Origin: Formosa algae
GTDB lineage: Bacteria; Bacteroidota; Bacteroidia; Flavobacteriales; Flavobacteriaceae
DNA: 64,000 nucleotides
Assembly: GCF_001439665.1 (NCBI RefSeq)
Contig: NZ_LMAK01000015.1
Location: 29,750 to 93,749 of the forward strand
Direction of reading: 5' to 3'
Position numbers and translations under genes: made by a program. Under the pieces are notes generated by a model. It was not told the DNA's origin, searched no databases, and saw only the letters and a program-made list of their open reading frames with translations. Of the stretch, positions 17,238 through 25,766 are shown one piece after another. The stretch's first letter is position 1. The number at the start of each line of letters is the position of its first letter.

Positions 17238-17696
17238 TTATTTATAAATTTTCTTTACGCGATCTAAATTACGTTTGTTATCTCGGTCTTTAATAGTCTC
17301 ACGCTTGTCGTATAGTTTCTTACCTTTTGCTAAAGCTATGTTTAACTTGGCATATCCATTATCGTTTATAAAAAGTTTTAGAGGTACAATGGTTAACCCG
17401 CTATTCTTTACTTCTTTTTCTAATTTTTTAAGCTCGCGTTTATTTAAAAGTAATTTTCGCTCTGCTTTAGGCCGGTGGTTATAGTAGTTTCCAAATTTGT
17501 ATTCTTCAACAGTCATGTTTATTACAAACAATTCGCCTTGTTCGTTAAATTCACAGAAGCTTTCTGCTATAGATGCTTTACTGCTTCTAATAGATTTAAT
17601 TTCGGTACCAGAGAGCACAATTCCAGCGGTATATTTGTCTAGGATTTCGTATAAAAAACGAGCCTTTTTGTTTTGTATGTTTATTTTATTTTGCAT
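17238..17696 (-). CDS. smpB: SsrA-binding protein
   Basis: This protein binds tmRNA and is needed for trans-translation and rescue of stalled ribosomes. From the ATG at 17696 it is 152 residues. A second ATG lies 3 codons upstream at 17705, but MQNKINIQNKKARFLYEI fits the family N-terminus better. KYTAGIVLSGTEIKSIR and AYAKLNIALAKGKKLYDKR-like segments (NGYAKLNIALAKGKKLYDKR here) are conserved, as is the basic tail that enters the decoding site. No ssrA gene was seen in the window. Confidence 0.95.
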   Translation of the reverse strand: MQNKINIQNKKARFLYEILDKYTAGIVLSGTEIKSIRSSKASIAESFCEFNEQGELFVINMTVEEYKFGNYYNHRPKAERKLLLNKRELKKLEKEVKNSGLTIVPLKLFINDNGYAKLNIALAKGKKLYDKRETIKDRDNKRNLDRVKKIYK

Positions 17697-17798
17697 AGTT
17701 GTCAAAGGTAAATAATTAAATATAATAATTAATGCGCTAAAGCTTCAATAACTTCATTATATTAAATTAGAGAAATTTAAAGTTTTATTGAAAGTCTT

Positions 17799-17846
17799 AT
17801 GTTAAAAATGTGTCGATGTATGCGATGTTTTTTCATGAAAATCTAG
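17799..17846 (+). CDS. Possible 15-residue Cys-rich micro-ORF
   Basis: The ATG at 17799 opens a 15-codon frame reading MLKMCRCMRCFFMKI followed by TAG. It has three cysteines and two arginines in the middle. It lies in the 250-bp gap between smpB and the outer-membrane protein gene, upstream of that gene's candidate promoter. It may be chance; the residue bias is the only support. Confidence 0.15.
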   Translation: MLKMCRCMRCFFMKI

Positions 17847-17915
17847 AATTAATAAATCGATTTGAAAGGGGCACAATAAATCCTGATGCAGTTAAATTTT
17901 ATGTTAATTTATATT

Positions 17916-17923
17916 TACTTTTG
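17916..17923 (+). promoter_or_regulatory. Bacteroidota -7 box (TACTTTTG) of the small outer-membrane protein gene
   Basis: This exact TAnnTTTG match lies 32 bp upstream of the ATG at 17956, giving a short AT-rich leader. It is inferred from the consensus. Confidence 0.5.
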
Positions 17924-17955
17924 CTTCAGTTAATCAAATTATTTAAACTTAAATT

Positions 17956-18387
17956 ATGAGAAAAATCACATTATTATTTGCATTTGCCTTGATGTTTAGT
18001 GTAGCAAATGTTTTCGGACAAGCAAGAGAAGAATTGAACTTTGGACTTGTAGGAGTTAATTACGAAATCCCTGTTCACGAAGATGTTACAATTGCTCCTG
18101 GAATAGGAACTGATTTTGATTTAGATTGGATTACTTTGGGTGTAAAAGCAAATTATTATTTCGATAATATTTTCGGGATTACTGATGATGCATGGGATGT
18201 TTACGGTGGTGCAAACGCTGGATATGCTATATATACTGGAGACAACGACTTAGACGATAGTAGTTTTGATATGGGATTACAAGTTGGAGGACGATGGTTT
18301 TGGAATGACAAATGGGGTGTGTATGCTGAATTTTCTGGAGGTATAAACACTGTGATGCCAGCAATTGGAGTTACAATGAAATTATAA
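17956..18387 (+). CDS. Small outer-membrane beta-barrel-like protein
   Basis: This 143-residue product has a signal peptide ending near NVFGQ (residue 22). Short alternating strands follow, rich in Gly and aromatics (WITLGVKANYYFD, DVYGGANAGYAIY, GLQVGGRWFWNDKWGVYAEF). This pattern, and an end in hydrophobic/aromatic alternation, suggests a small eight-stranded-type barrel or porin-like fold. No function is recognised. It has its own candidate promoter and terminator, so it is probably monocistronic. Confidence 0.75.
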   Translation: MRKITLLFAFALMFSVANVFGQAREELNFGLVGVNYEIPVHEDVTIAPGIGTDFDLDWITLGVKANYYFDNIFGITDDAWDVYGGANAGYAIYTGDNDLDDSSFDMGLQVGGRWFWNDKWGVYAEFSGGINTVMPAIGVTMKL

Positions 18388-18410
18388 GGATAATTGATAT
18401 TTTAATATTT

Positions 18411-18441
18411 AAAGCATTTTGGTCATGTATCAAAATGCTTT
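18411..18441 (+). terminator. Intrinsic terminator of the small outer-membrane protein gene
   Basis: The 11-bp stem AAAGCATTTTG / CAAAATGCTTT has a 9-base loop and is followed by a T run, 24 bp after the stop codon. Confidence 0.85.
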
Positions 18442-18464
18442 TTTTGTGTTTTGTAATTTCATAA

Positions 18465-18505
18465 AAAAAGCAATGTTCATCATATTTCAGATTTACATTG
18501 CTTTT
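18465..18505 (-). terminator. Intrinsic terminator of clpB
   Basis: The arms AAAAGCAATGT and ACATTGCTTTT are separated by 17 bases. On the minus strand the hairpin is followed by a run of T. It is back-to-back with the plus-strand terminator at 18411-18441. Confidence 0.7.
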
Positions 18506-18583
18506 GATTACTAACCAACCTAACACTTTAACGCATCTAAGTTTGTTCTATTACGTGTAAAGTAGGTTTTAACAAAATTTTAA

Positions 18584-21190
18584 TTACTCTTGAGGTACTA
18601 AACTGTCTTGGTTTCTAAACACTAATTTATCATCAAAATTATCAAGTAATATAATACTGTCTGTAGTGACTTTACCAGATAAGATTTCTTTACTTAAAGC
18701 ATTTAATACATCTTTTTGTATTACACGTTTTACTGGTCTTGCTCCATATTCTGGATTAAAACCTTTTTTCGCTAAATAATTTACAGCTTCAGGAGTTGCA
18801 TCAAAGGTGATGCCTTGTTGTGCAATCATTTTAGCAACACTCTTAAGTTGTAATTCTACAATTTCTTTAATGTTTTCTTTACTTAGCGGTGTAAACATAA
18901 TAGTGTCGTCTATTCTGTTTAAAAACTCAGGTCTAACAGATTGCTTTAATACTGCTAATACATCAATTTTTGCAGTTTCAATAGCACTTTCTATATCCTT
19001 AGTGGCTTCAAAACGTTCTTGAATAATCTGACTTCCCATATTAGAGGTCATTATTATTATGGTGTTTTTAAAATCGGCCACACGTCCTTTGTTATCTGTT
19101 AAACGTCCTTCGTCTAATACCTGTAGTAAGATATTAAAAGTATCGGGATGTGCTTTTTCAATTTCATCTAAAAGCACTACAGAATATGGTTTTCTTCGTA
19201 CAGCTTCTGTTAATTGCCCACCTTCATCATAACCTACGTATCCTGGAGGTGCACCTACCAATCTGCTTACGGCATGACGTTCCTGATATTCACTCATATC
19301 AATACGAGTCATCGCATTTTCATCATCAAATAAGTACTCGGCCAAGGCTTTAGCTAATTCCGTTTTACCAACACCTGTTGTTCCTAAGAATAAGAAGGTT
19401 CCTATTGGTTTTTGCGGATTTTGTAATCCGGCACGGCTTCGTCTTACAGCATCACTAACAGCTTCAATAGCTTCTTCTTGTCCTACAACACGTTTATGTA
19501 ACTCGTCTTCTAAGTGCAATAATTTTTCACGTTCACTCTGTAGCATTTTTGTTACAGGAATACCGGTCCATTTTGCTACAACTTCCGCAATATCATCATA
19601 AGTAACTTCTTCTTTAATTAAAGAATTGCCAGTCTCATTTTCGCTTAATTCTTTTTGAAGGTGATCTAGTCGTTCTTGTGCATCTTTAATTTTTCCGTAT
19701 CTAATTTCTGCAACTTTACCGTAATCGCCTTCACGTTCTGCGCGTTCTGCTTCAAGTTTAAAGTTTTCAATATTTAATTTAGCAGCTTGAATATTATCTA
19801 CAACTTCTTTTTCGCTTTTCCATTTAGCGTTTATTTCGTTGCGTTCTTCTTTCAAGTTCGCTAAATCTGATTTTAAACTTTTAAGTTTTACCTCGTCTTT
19901 TTCACGTTTTATCGCTTCAATTTCAATTTCCAACTGCATCACTTTTCTATCTAAAACATCAAGTTCTTCTGGTTTAGAATTAATTTCCATACGCAGTTTA
20001 GAAGCGGCTTCATCCATTAAATCAATAGCCTTATCTGGTAAAAAACGGTTTGTAATATAGCGTTCAGACAACTCTACAGCACCAATTATGGCTTCGTCTT
20101 TAATACGTACTTTATGGTGAGTTTCATATTTCTCTTTTATACCACGTAAAATAGAAATGGCACTTTCGGTGTCTGGTTCGTTTACCATTACTTTTTGGAA
20201 ACGACGTTCTAAGGCCTTGTCTTTTTCAAAGTATTTTTGATACTCATCTAAAGTTGTAGCTCCAATAGCTCTAAGTTCTCCACGTGCTAAGGCTGGTTTT
20301 AAAATATTGGCAGCATCCATTGCGCCTTGTCCACCACCTGCACCAACAAGCGTATGAATCTCATCTATAAATAAAACAACGTCACCTTCGCTAGTTGTGA
20401 CTTCTTTTACCACGGCTTTTAAACGCTCTTCAAATTCACCTTTGTATTTAGCACCAGCAATAAGGGCACCCATGTCTAAGGCAAAAATTTGTTTGTCTTT
20501 TAAGTTTTCAGGAATATCACCATCAACTATTCTATGCGCTAAACCTTCGGCGATAGCTGTCTTTCCGGTACCAGGTTCTCCCACTAAAATAGGATTGTTT
20601 TTTGTTCGTCTAGATAAAATTTGTAGGATTCTACGAATTTCTTCATCACGACCAATAACCGGATCTAGTTTGCCATTTTTGGCTAATTCATTTAAATTTT
20701 TCGCATATTTATTAAGGGCGTTATAGGTCTCTTCTTGACTTTGAGAAGTTACACGGTCGCCTTGTCGTAATTCTTCAATAGCAGCAATAAGCGCTTTCTC
20801 TGTGACACCCTGATCCTTCAGCATTTGAGCAATCTTGCTTTTCGATTTAAAAATAGCAATGATTAAGTGTTCGACAGATACATATTCATCATTCATTTTT
20901 TTAGCAATACTAGACGCCTCGTTTAGAGCTGTGCTAAGTTCGCGTGAAGCCATGATTTCTGCTCCAGTAACTTTAGGAAAACTTTCAATTTGTTTGTCTA
21001 AAGCTTGCTTTAAAATGTTGATGTTAACATTCAGTTTTTTTAGAATAAACGGTAACACATTCTCATCTACTTCAGAAATAGCTTTAAAAACATGTTCGTT
21101 CTCTAAACTTTGTTGGCCAAATTCTTGCGCAATTTGTTGTGCACGTTGTATGGCTTCTTGAGATTTTATTGTATAATTGTTAAAGTTCAT
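18584..21190 (-). CDS. clpB: ClpB disaggregase (Hsp100 AAA+ chaperone)
   Basis: This hexameric ATPase pulls polypeptides out of aggregates together with DnaK. I start at 21190 ([18 protein letters not shown], the usual family N-terminus), giving 868 residues; a frame extension to 21208 adds only MKNKYT. Domains in order are a Clp-N repeat domain (1-150), AAA1 with Walker [10 protein letters not shown] and [12 protein letters not shown], a long coiled-coil M domain (about 400-530, with [17 protein letters not shown]), AAA2 with GTTGVGKTE and [13 protein letters not shown], and a C-terminal D2-small domain. No ClpP-binding loop was noticed. It is divergent from the bacilliredoxin gene. Confidence 0.96.
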   Translation of the reverse strand: MNFNNYTIKSQEAIQRAQQIAQEFGQQSLENEHVFKAISEVDENVLPFILKKLNVNINILKQALDKQIESFPKVTGAEIMASRELSTALNEASSIAKKMNDEYVSVEHLIIAIFKSKSKIAQMLKDQGVTEKALIAAIEELRQGDRVTSQSQEETYNALNKYAKNLNELAKNGKLDPVIGRDEEIRRILQILSRRTKNNPILVGEPGTGKTAIAEGLAHRIVDGDIPENLKDKQIFALDMGALIAGAKYKGEFEERLKAVVKEVTTSEGDVVLFIDEIHTLVGAGGGQGAMDAANILKPALARGELRAIGATTLDEYQKYFEKDKALERRFQKVMVNEPDTESAISILRGIKEKYETHHKVRIKDEAIIGAVELSERYITNRFLPDKAIDLMDEAASKLRMEINSKPEELDVLDRKVMQLEIEIEAIKREKDEVKLKSLKSDLANLKEERNEINAKWKSEKEVVDNIQAAKLNIENFKLEAERAEREGDYGKVAEIRYGKIKDAQERLDHLQKELSENETGNSLIKEEVTYDDIAEVVAKWTGIPVTKMLQSEREKLLHLEDELHKRVVGQEEAIEAVSDAVRRSRAGLQNPQKPIGTFLFLGTTGVGKTELAKALAEYLFDDENAMTRIDMSEYQERHAVSRLVGAPPGYVGYDEGGQLTEAVRRKPYSVVLLDEIEKAHPDTFNILLQVLDEGRLTDNKGRVADFKNTIIIMTSNMGSQIIQERFEATKDIESAIETAKIDVLAVLKQSVRPEFLNRIDDTIMFTPLSKENIKEIVELQLKSVAKMIAQQGITFDATPEAVNYLAKKGFNPEYGARPVKRVIQKDVLNALSKEILSGKVTTDSIILLDNFDDKLVFRNQDSLVPQE

Positions 21191-21327
21191 TGTGTATTTG
21201 TTTTTCAATGAATAATCAATTTTCTTACCATTTAGAAAGTCGAGACAAAATGTCTGTTTTTAGCACGTTATTACTGACGATTTGTCTTTTGAGTAGAAAA
21301 GAAGTAAGACTTAAAATTAATGAAAAT

Positions 21328-21714
21328 ATGGGATTTTTTGATAAAATATTCAGTAATAATTCAGAAGATAAAAGTGAAAAACCATCAATTCCTTGGAAAG
21401 CCTTGGTTTCTGAAAGTCAGTTAGATACTATTGTAGAAGACTCTGCGGGAAAGACGCAGGTTATTTTTAAACATTCTACACGTTGTGGGATTAGCAGAAT
21501 GGTGTTGAGCCAGTTTGAAAAAGCATACGATCTAGATTTAAATTTAGATATGTATTTTCTGGATTTATTACAAAACCGGGAGTTGTCTGCTGAAATAGCA
21601 AATAGATTTAAAGTATATCATGAATCGCCACAGCTTTTAATTGTTAAAAATGGAGTAGTTGTAAAGCACGCTTCTCATGGCGAAATAAATAGTATTGATT
21701 TGTCAGCTTATTAG
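21328..21714 (+). CDS. ytxJ: YtxJ-type monothiol bacilliredoxin
   Basis: I start at 21328 (MGFFDKIFSNN), giving 128 residues; the frame stays open back to 21190, but that part looks like untranslated sequence between clpB and this gene. The thioredoxin-like fold has a single active-site cysteine, Cys53 in KHSTRCGISRM, in the position of the TCPIS motif of YtxJ, and the cis-Pro of HESPQLLIVKNGVVV. The family removes bacillithiol from S-bacillithiolated proteins, so the organism probably makes bacillithiol. It is convergent with the TlpA-type gene. Confidence 0.87.
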   Translation: MGFFDKIFSNNSEDKSEKPSIPWKALVSESQLDTIVEDSAGKTQVIFKHSTRCGISRMVLSQFEKAYDLDLNLDMYFLDLLQNRELSAEIANRFKVYHESPQLLIVKNGVVVKHASHGEINSIDLSAY

Positions 21715-21732
21715 AAGATATGGTATTCAACA

Positions 21733-21770
21733 AAAAATCCGCTTAAAACAAATGTTCTAAGCAGATTTTT
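21733..21770. terminator. Bidirectional intrinsic terminator
   Basis: The hairpin GCTTAaAACA-aa-TGTTcTAAGC (one mismatch) is flanked by A-rich sequence on the left and T-rich on the right. It lies between the convergent ytxJ and TlpA-type genes. Confidence 0.75.
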
Positions 21771-21790
21771 GTTGTTGATTGTTTGTAGTC

Positions 21791-22819
21791 TTAGATACTT
21801 AAAGACGTAAATAATTCTTTTAATTTAGCATCAGAAGGTCTAGGAGCGCTAGGGTCTACAACATTTCCGTCAGGTCCAATTAAGATAAACCTTGGGATAC
21901 CATTAACTTGGTAATTTCTCACAAATTCAGATTTCCAACCTTCTGGAGACATAACTTGTATACCGCCTAAATCTTCATCTGCAACCATGGCTAACCAGTC
22001 TGCTTTAGCTTTGTCCCAAGAACCGCCGTGTGTTCTGTCGTCATCCACAGAAATACTTACAAACGTAATATTTTTGTCATAATATTCTGCTTCCAAAGCT
22101 TTTAACGAAGGAATTTCTGCTTTACAAGGCGCGCACCAAGTTGCCCAAACATCTATATAAACATATTTTCCTTTTAAACTTTCTAAAGATGTAGTCGATC
22201 CATCTGCATTTGTATAATCTACAAACATTGGTGAAGGTTTCCCTGTCATTTCTTGTTTAAGCTTAATATTGTTTGCATAATATTTTTTTGTGCCATCAAG
22301 CATTGGCTTTAAGTTGTTAGAAGCCATATTTGTAAGCATGGTATCTATACCTTGTTTAGAGTTGTAAAACGTTGTAAGTTCTGTTTCTATATTTTCAAAT
22401 TCAGTATCTAAACTTTCTAATGTCATTGATGAGAAATCTTGATCTAATAATTTTTCTTCGATTAAAGATTTTTCTGCTAAATAATTATTGTTTTCTGCGC
22501 CTTCTCCTGTGTACGAAATAGATTCGTCGAAAGCTTTCGTATCTAAAGAAAGATTTAAATCGTATCCGTTTTTAAGGAATACATTAGTAGATTCTACACC
22601 ATCATAAAAGTTGTAGAGTCCAGTTTCTATTTTTAAAGTATCGCTAAATGTACCATCTGCGTTTACTGTAATTGTTTTACTGTAGGCACGACTTCTCACT
22701 ATTAAAGAGTCGCTATTTTTATCTGTTATTTGTCCAGAAAGTGTTACATAATCTTTTTTTGGAGCTTCTTGGCACGCGAATATAGCCAGTGCACCAATAG
22801 CAATACATATTTTTTTCAT
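21791..22819 (-). CDS. TlpA-family thioredoxin-like lipoprotein
   Basis: I start at 22819 (MKKICIAIGALAIFACQEAP), giving 342 residues with a lipobox and lipidation at Cys16; a 39-codon extension upstream lacks support. A DUF4369-like N-terminal domain (VTLSGQITDKNSDSLIVRS) is followed by a linker. The C-terminal TlpA/AhpC-TSA thioredoxin fold has the CxxC pair Cys229-Cys232 (WCAPC) and the cis-Pro of VNGIPRFILIGPDG. It should act as a periplasm-facing thiol-disulfide reductase; its partners are unknown. It lies between two Clp ATPase genes without an evident link. Confidence 0.87.
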   Translation of the reverse strand: MKKICIAIGALAIFACQEAPKKDYVTLSGQITDKNSDSLIVRSRAYSKTITVNADGTFSDTLKIETGLYNFYDGVESTNVFLKNGYDLNLSLDTKAFDESISYTGEGAENNNYLAEKSLIEEKLLDQDFSSMTLESLDTEFENIETELTTFYNSKQGIDTMLTNMASNNLKPMLDGTKKYYANNIKLKQEMTGKPSPMFVDYTNADGSTTSLESLKGKYVYIDVWATWCAPCKAEIPSLKALEAEYYDKNITFVSISVDDDRTHGGSWDKAKADWLAMVADEDLGGIQVMSPEGWKSEFVRNYQVNGIPRFILIGPDGNVVDPSAPRPSDAKLKELFTSLSI

Positions 22820-22908
22820 AGTTTGATTTTTTAGTTCCTTCAAAAATAAGAGAATAGAATGGTATATTATAATTAATTGTAATAGTTTGGGTAGATAAAA
22901 ATTAAAAA

Positions 22909-22938
22909 AAATGTCCGAAGGGTTAACAACGGACATTT
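22909..22938 (-). terminator. Intrinsic terminator of clpC
   Basis: The 9-bp arms AAATGTCCG and CGGACATTT are separated by 12 bases. On the minus strand the hairpin is followed by a long T run. It begins 22 bp after the clpC stop. Confidence 0.85.
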
Positions 22939-22960
22939 GGTTTAAAATAATTAATCTTTT

Positions 22961-25507
22961 TTAAGATTCTGTGGGATTTTCTTGTTTTTCAATGGTGATT
23001 ACAAGTTCTTGACTAGCATCATCTAAATCCATTAAAATAACATCTCCTTCGTGAATTTTAGATGTAATAATCTTTTCTGCTAAAGCATCTTCAACATATT
23101 TCTGAATGGCCCGTTTTAAAGGACGTGCTCCATATTGTTTATCAAATCCTTTTTCTGCAATAAAACTAGTTGCTTTGTCGCTTAGTTTTAAATCGTAACC
23201 AAGATCTTTGATGCGTAACAATAATTTATCAAGTTCTATTTTGATAATATCGTTAAGGTCTGCTTTTTCTAAAGTATTAAATACAATAACATCATCTATT
23301 CTATTCAAGAACTCAGGAGCAAAGGCTTTCTTTAAAGCACTTTCAATAACGCTTCTTGTATTCGCATCTTCTTGTGCTTTTTGAGATGCAGTACCAAAAC
23401 CAATTCCAGTACCGAAATCTTTCAATTTACGGGCACCAATATTAGATGTCATGATAATAATAGTATTTCTGAAATCTATTTTACGACCTAAGCTGTCTGT
23501 TAAGAATCCGTCGTCTAAAACTTGAAGCATCATGTTAAATACATCCGGATGCGCTTTTTCAATTTCATCTAAAAGGACAACAGCGTAAGGTTTACGACGA
23601 ATTTTTTCGGTTAACTGTCCACCTTCTTCATACCCTACGTATCCTGGAGGCGCTCCAACTAATCTAGAAATGGCGAATTTTTCCATGTATTCACTCATAT
23701 CTATTCTAACTAATGCATCTTCACTATCAAATAATTGTTTAGCAAGTACTTTAGCTAATTGGGTTTTACCAACTCCTGTCTGACCTAAAAAGATAAATGA
23801 ACCAATTGGTTTGTTAGGATCTTTAAGTCCAGCACGATTTCTTTGAATGGCTTTTACCACTTTAGAAACCGCTTCGTCTTGTCCGATTACCTTTCCTTTT
23901 ATAAGTTCTGGTAAAACGGCCAATTTATTGCTTTCTGTTTGGGCAATTCTGTTAACTGGAATTCCAGTCATCATAGAAACGACATCTGCTACATTATCTT
24001 CTGTGACTAGTTCGCGATGTTGTTTAGTATCTTCTTCCCATTTTTCTTGTGCGATCGCTAACTCTTTTTCAAGACGCTTTTCATCGTCTCTTAATTTAGC
24101 TGCTTCCTCGTATTTTTGTTTTTTAACAACAGATGTTTTTGTTTCTCTAACTTGTTCAAGTTCATTTTCAAGTTCAAGAATTTTTTTAGGCACATTAATA
24201 TTGGTAATGTGTACGCGAGAACCGGCTTCGTCTAAAGCATCTATCGCTTTGTCTGGTAAAAAACGATCTGTCATATAGCGACTAGTTAATTTTACACAAG
24301 CAGTAATAGCTTCTGGTGTATAATTTACGTTATGGTGACTTTCGTATTTATCTTTTATATTATTTAAAATTTCAATGGTTTGTTCTACTGTAGTTGGTTC
24401 TACAATAACTTTTTGGAAACGACGTTCTAAGGCGCCATCTTTTTCGATATACTGTCTGTATTCGTCTAAAGTTGTTGCACCAACACATTGAATTTCTCCA
24501 CGTGCTAAAGCTGGTTTAAACATGTTAGAAGCATCTAAACTTCCTGTAGCTCCACCGGCACCTACAATGGTGTGAATTTCATCAATAAAAAGAATAATAT
24601 CCTCATTCTTTTCAAGTTCATTCATTACGGCTTTCATACGTTCTTCAAACTGTCCTCTATATTTGGTTCCAGCAACTAAGCTGGCTAAATCTAAAGTTAC
24701 AACACGCTTATTAAATAGAATTCTAGATACTTTACGTTTTACAATTCTGTTCGCTAAACCTTCTGCAATGGCAGACTTACCAACACCAGGTTCTCCGATT
24801 AAAAGTGGGTTGTTTTTTTTACGTCGACTCAAAATCTGAGAGACACGTTCAATTTCTTTTTCACGTCCAACAACAGGGTCTAGTTTACCTTCTTCAGCCA
24901 TGGCTGTTAAATCACGACCAAAATTATCTAAAACAGGTGTTTTAGATTTTTTGTTTGCTTTTCCTGTTGGTGTATTGAACAAATTATCTTTTGTAGCGTC
25001 ATCTTCGCTAGGGCCGTCATCTTGGAAGGATTCAGCCTTTGGTTCTATATAATTATCATCGTTTGTAATCATAAATTTAAATTGTTCTTTAACGTTATCA
25101 TAATCTACTTTCAACTTGTTTAAGAGCTTAGTTGTAGGGTCATTTTCGTTCCTTAATATACACAATAATAAATGTGCGGTGTTAATGGAATTACTTTGAA
25201 ATAGCTTGGCTTCTAAAAATGTTGTTTTTAAAGCGCGTTCTGCTTGTCTTGTAAGGTGCAAATTCTTCTTCTCGTTAGAAATTGCGGTTAATGTTGGGTT
25301 TGCAGGGCTTAATATTTCTACTTTTCTCCTTAAATGATTTAGATCTATATCTAAGGCGTTTAAAATATTTATTGCTTTACCGTTACCGTCTCTTAAAAGT
25401 CCAAGCATAAGATGTTCTGTGCCAATAAAGTCGTGTCCTAAACGTAGGGCTTCTTCTTTACTATAAGCTATAACATCTTTTACTCTTGGTGAAAAATTAT
25501 CATCCAT
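22961..25507 (-). CDS. clpC: ClpC AAA+ ATPase
   Basis: This 848-residue Hsp100 unfoldase works with ClpP in regulated proteolysis. An N-domain with two Clp-N repeats (FSPRVKDVIAYSKEEALRLG, residues 5-24, and about 80-145) is followed by an acidic linker and AAA1 with Walker A GEPGVGKSA. A short middle domain of the UVR-like type (KQKYEEAAKLRDDEKRLEKE) is much shorter than that of ClpB, which separates the two. AAA2 has GQTGVGKTQ and [13 protein letters not shown]. It is divergent from gyrA across about 260 bp. Confidence 0.95.
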   Translation of the reverse strand: MDDNFSPRVKDVIAYSKEEALRLGHDFIGTEHLMLGLLRDGNGKAINILNALDIDLNHLRRKVEILSPANPTLTAISNEKKNLHLTRQAERALKTTFLEAKLFQSNSINTAHLLLCILRNENDPTTKLLNKLKVDYDNVKEQFKFMITNDDNYIEPKAESFQDDGPSEDDATKDNLFNTPTGKANKKSKTPVLDNFGRDLTAMAEEGKLDPVVGREKEIERVSQILSRRKKNNPLLIGEPGVGKSAIAEGLANRIVKRKVSRILFNKRVVTLDLASLVAGTKYRGQFEERMKAVMNELEKNEDIILFIDEIHTIVGAGGATGSLDASNMFKPALARGEIQCVGATTLDEYRQYIEKDGALERRFQKVIVEPTTVEQTIEILNNIKDKYESHHNVNYTPEAITACVKLTSRYMTDRFLPDKAIDALDEAGSRVHITNINVPKKILELENELEQVRETKTSVVKKQKYEEAAKLRDDEKRLEKELAIAQEKWEEDTKQHRELVTEDNVADVVSMMTGIPVNRIAQTESNKLAVLPELIKGKVIGQDEAVSKVVKAIQRNRAGLKDPNKPIGSFIFLGQTGVGKTQLAKVLAKQLFDSEDALVRIDMSEYMEKFAISRLVGAPPGYVGYEEGGQLTEKIRRKPYAVVLLDEIEKAHPDVFNMMLQVLDDGFLTDSLGRKIDFRNTIIIMTSNIGARKLKDFGTGIGFGTASQKAQEDANTRSVIESALKKAFAPEFLNRIDDVIVFNTLEKADLNDIIKIELDKLLLRIKDLGYDLKLSDKATSFIAEKGFDKQYGARPLKRAIQKYVEDALAEKIITSKIHEGDVILMDLDDASQELVITIEKQENPTES

Positions 25508-25766
25508 AAATTAAATCCTTTCTGCATTAAAATTACTAAAACATATTACCAAAGACAAAAAGTATACCTTAATTATATGATTTATGCTAATAGAAAAAAA
25601 ATCTTTGTATAATCAAAATATTTGCTGTCTTACTTATTAACTAAACCCCTTGTACGAATTGTTAATAAAAACGCTTAAAAACAGTGTTAAAACGCCTGCT
25701 ATTACTCGCGAAATGGTTATATTAGCGCGATTTGAAACACACAAGATAACTAAATTATTTTTATAG

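Noticed and set aside
19839..21161. Several antisense frames of about 70-110 codons opposite clpB
   Set aside because: Low-complexity Ser/Leu-rich shadows of the coiled-coil and AAA+ coding strand.
21190..21327. Long N-terminal extension of the bacilliredoxin starting at 21190
   Set aside because: The extension does not resemble the family, would overlap the clpB start codon, and MGFFDKIF at 21328 is the natural N-terminus.
22820..22936. 39-residue extension of the TlpA-type lipoprotein
   Set aside because: It would bury the lipobox signal peptide inside the chain and overlap the clpC terminator.
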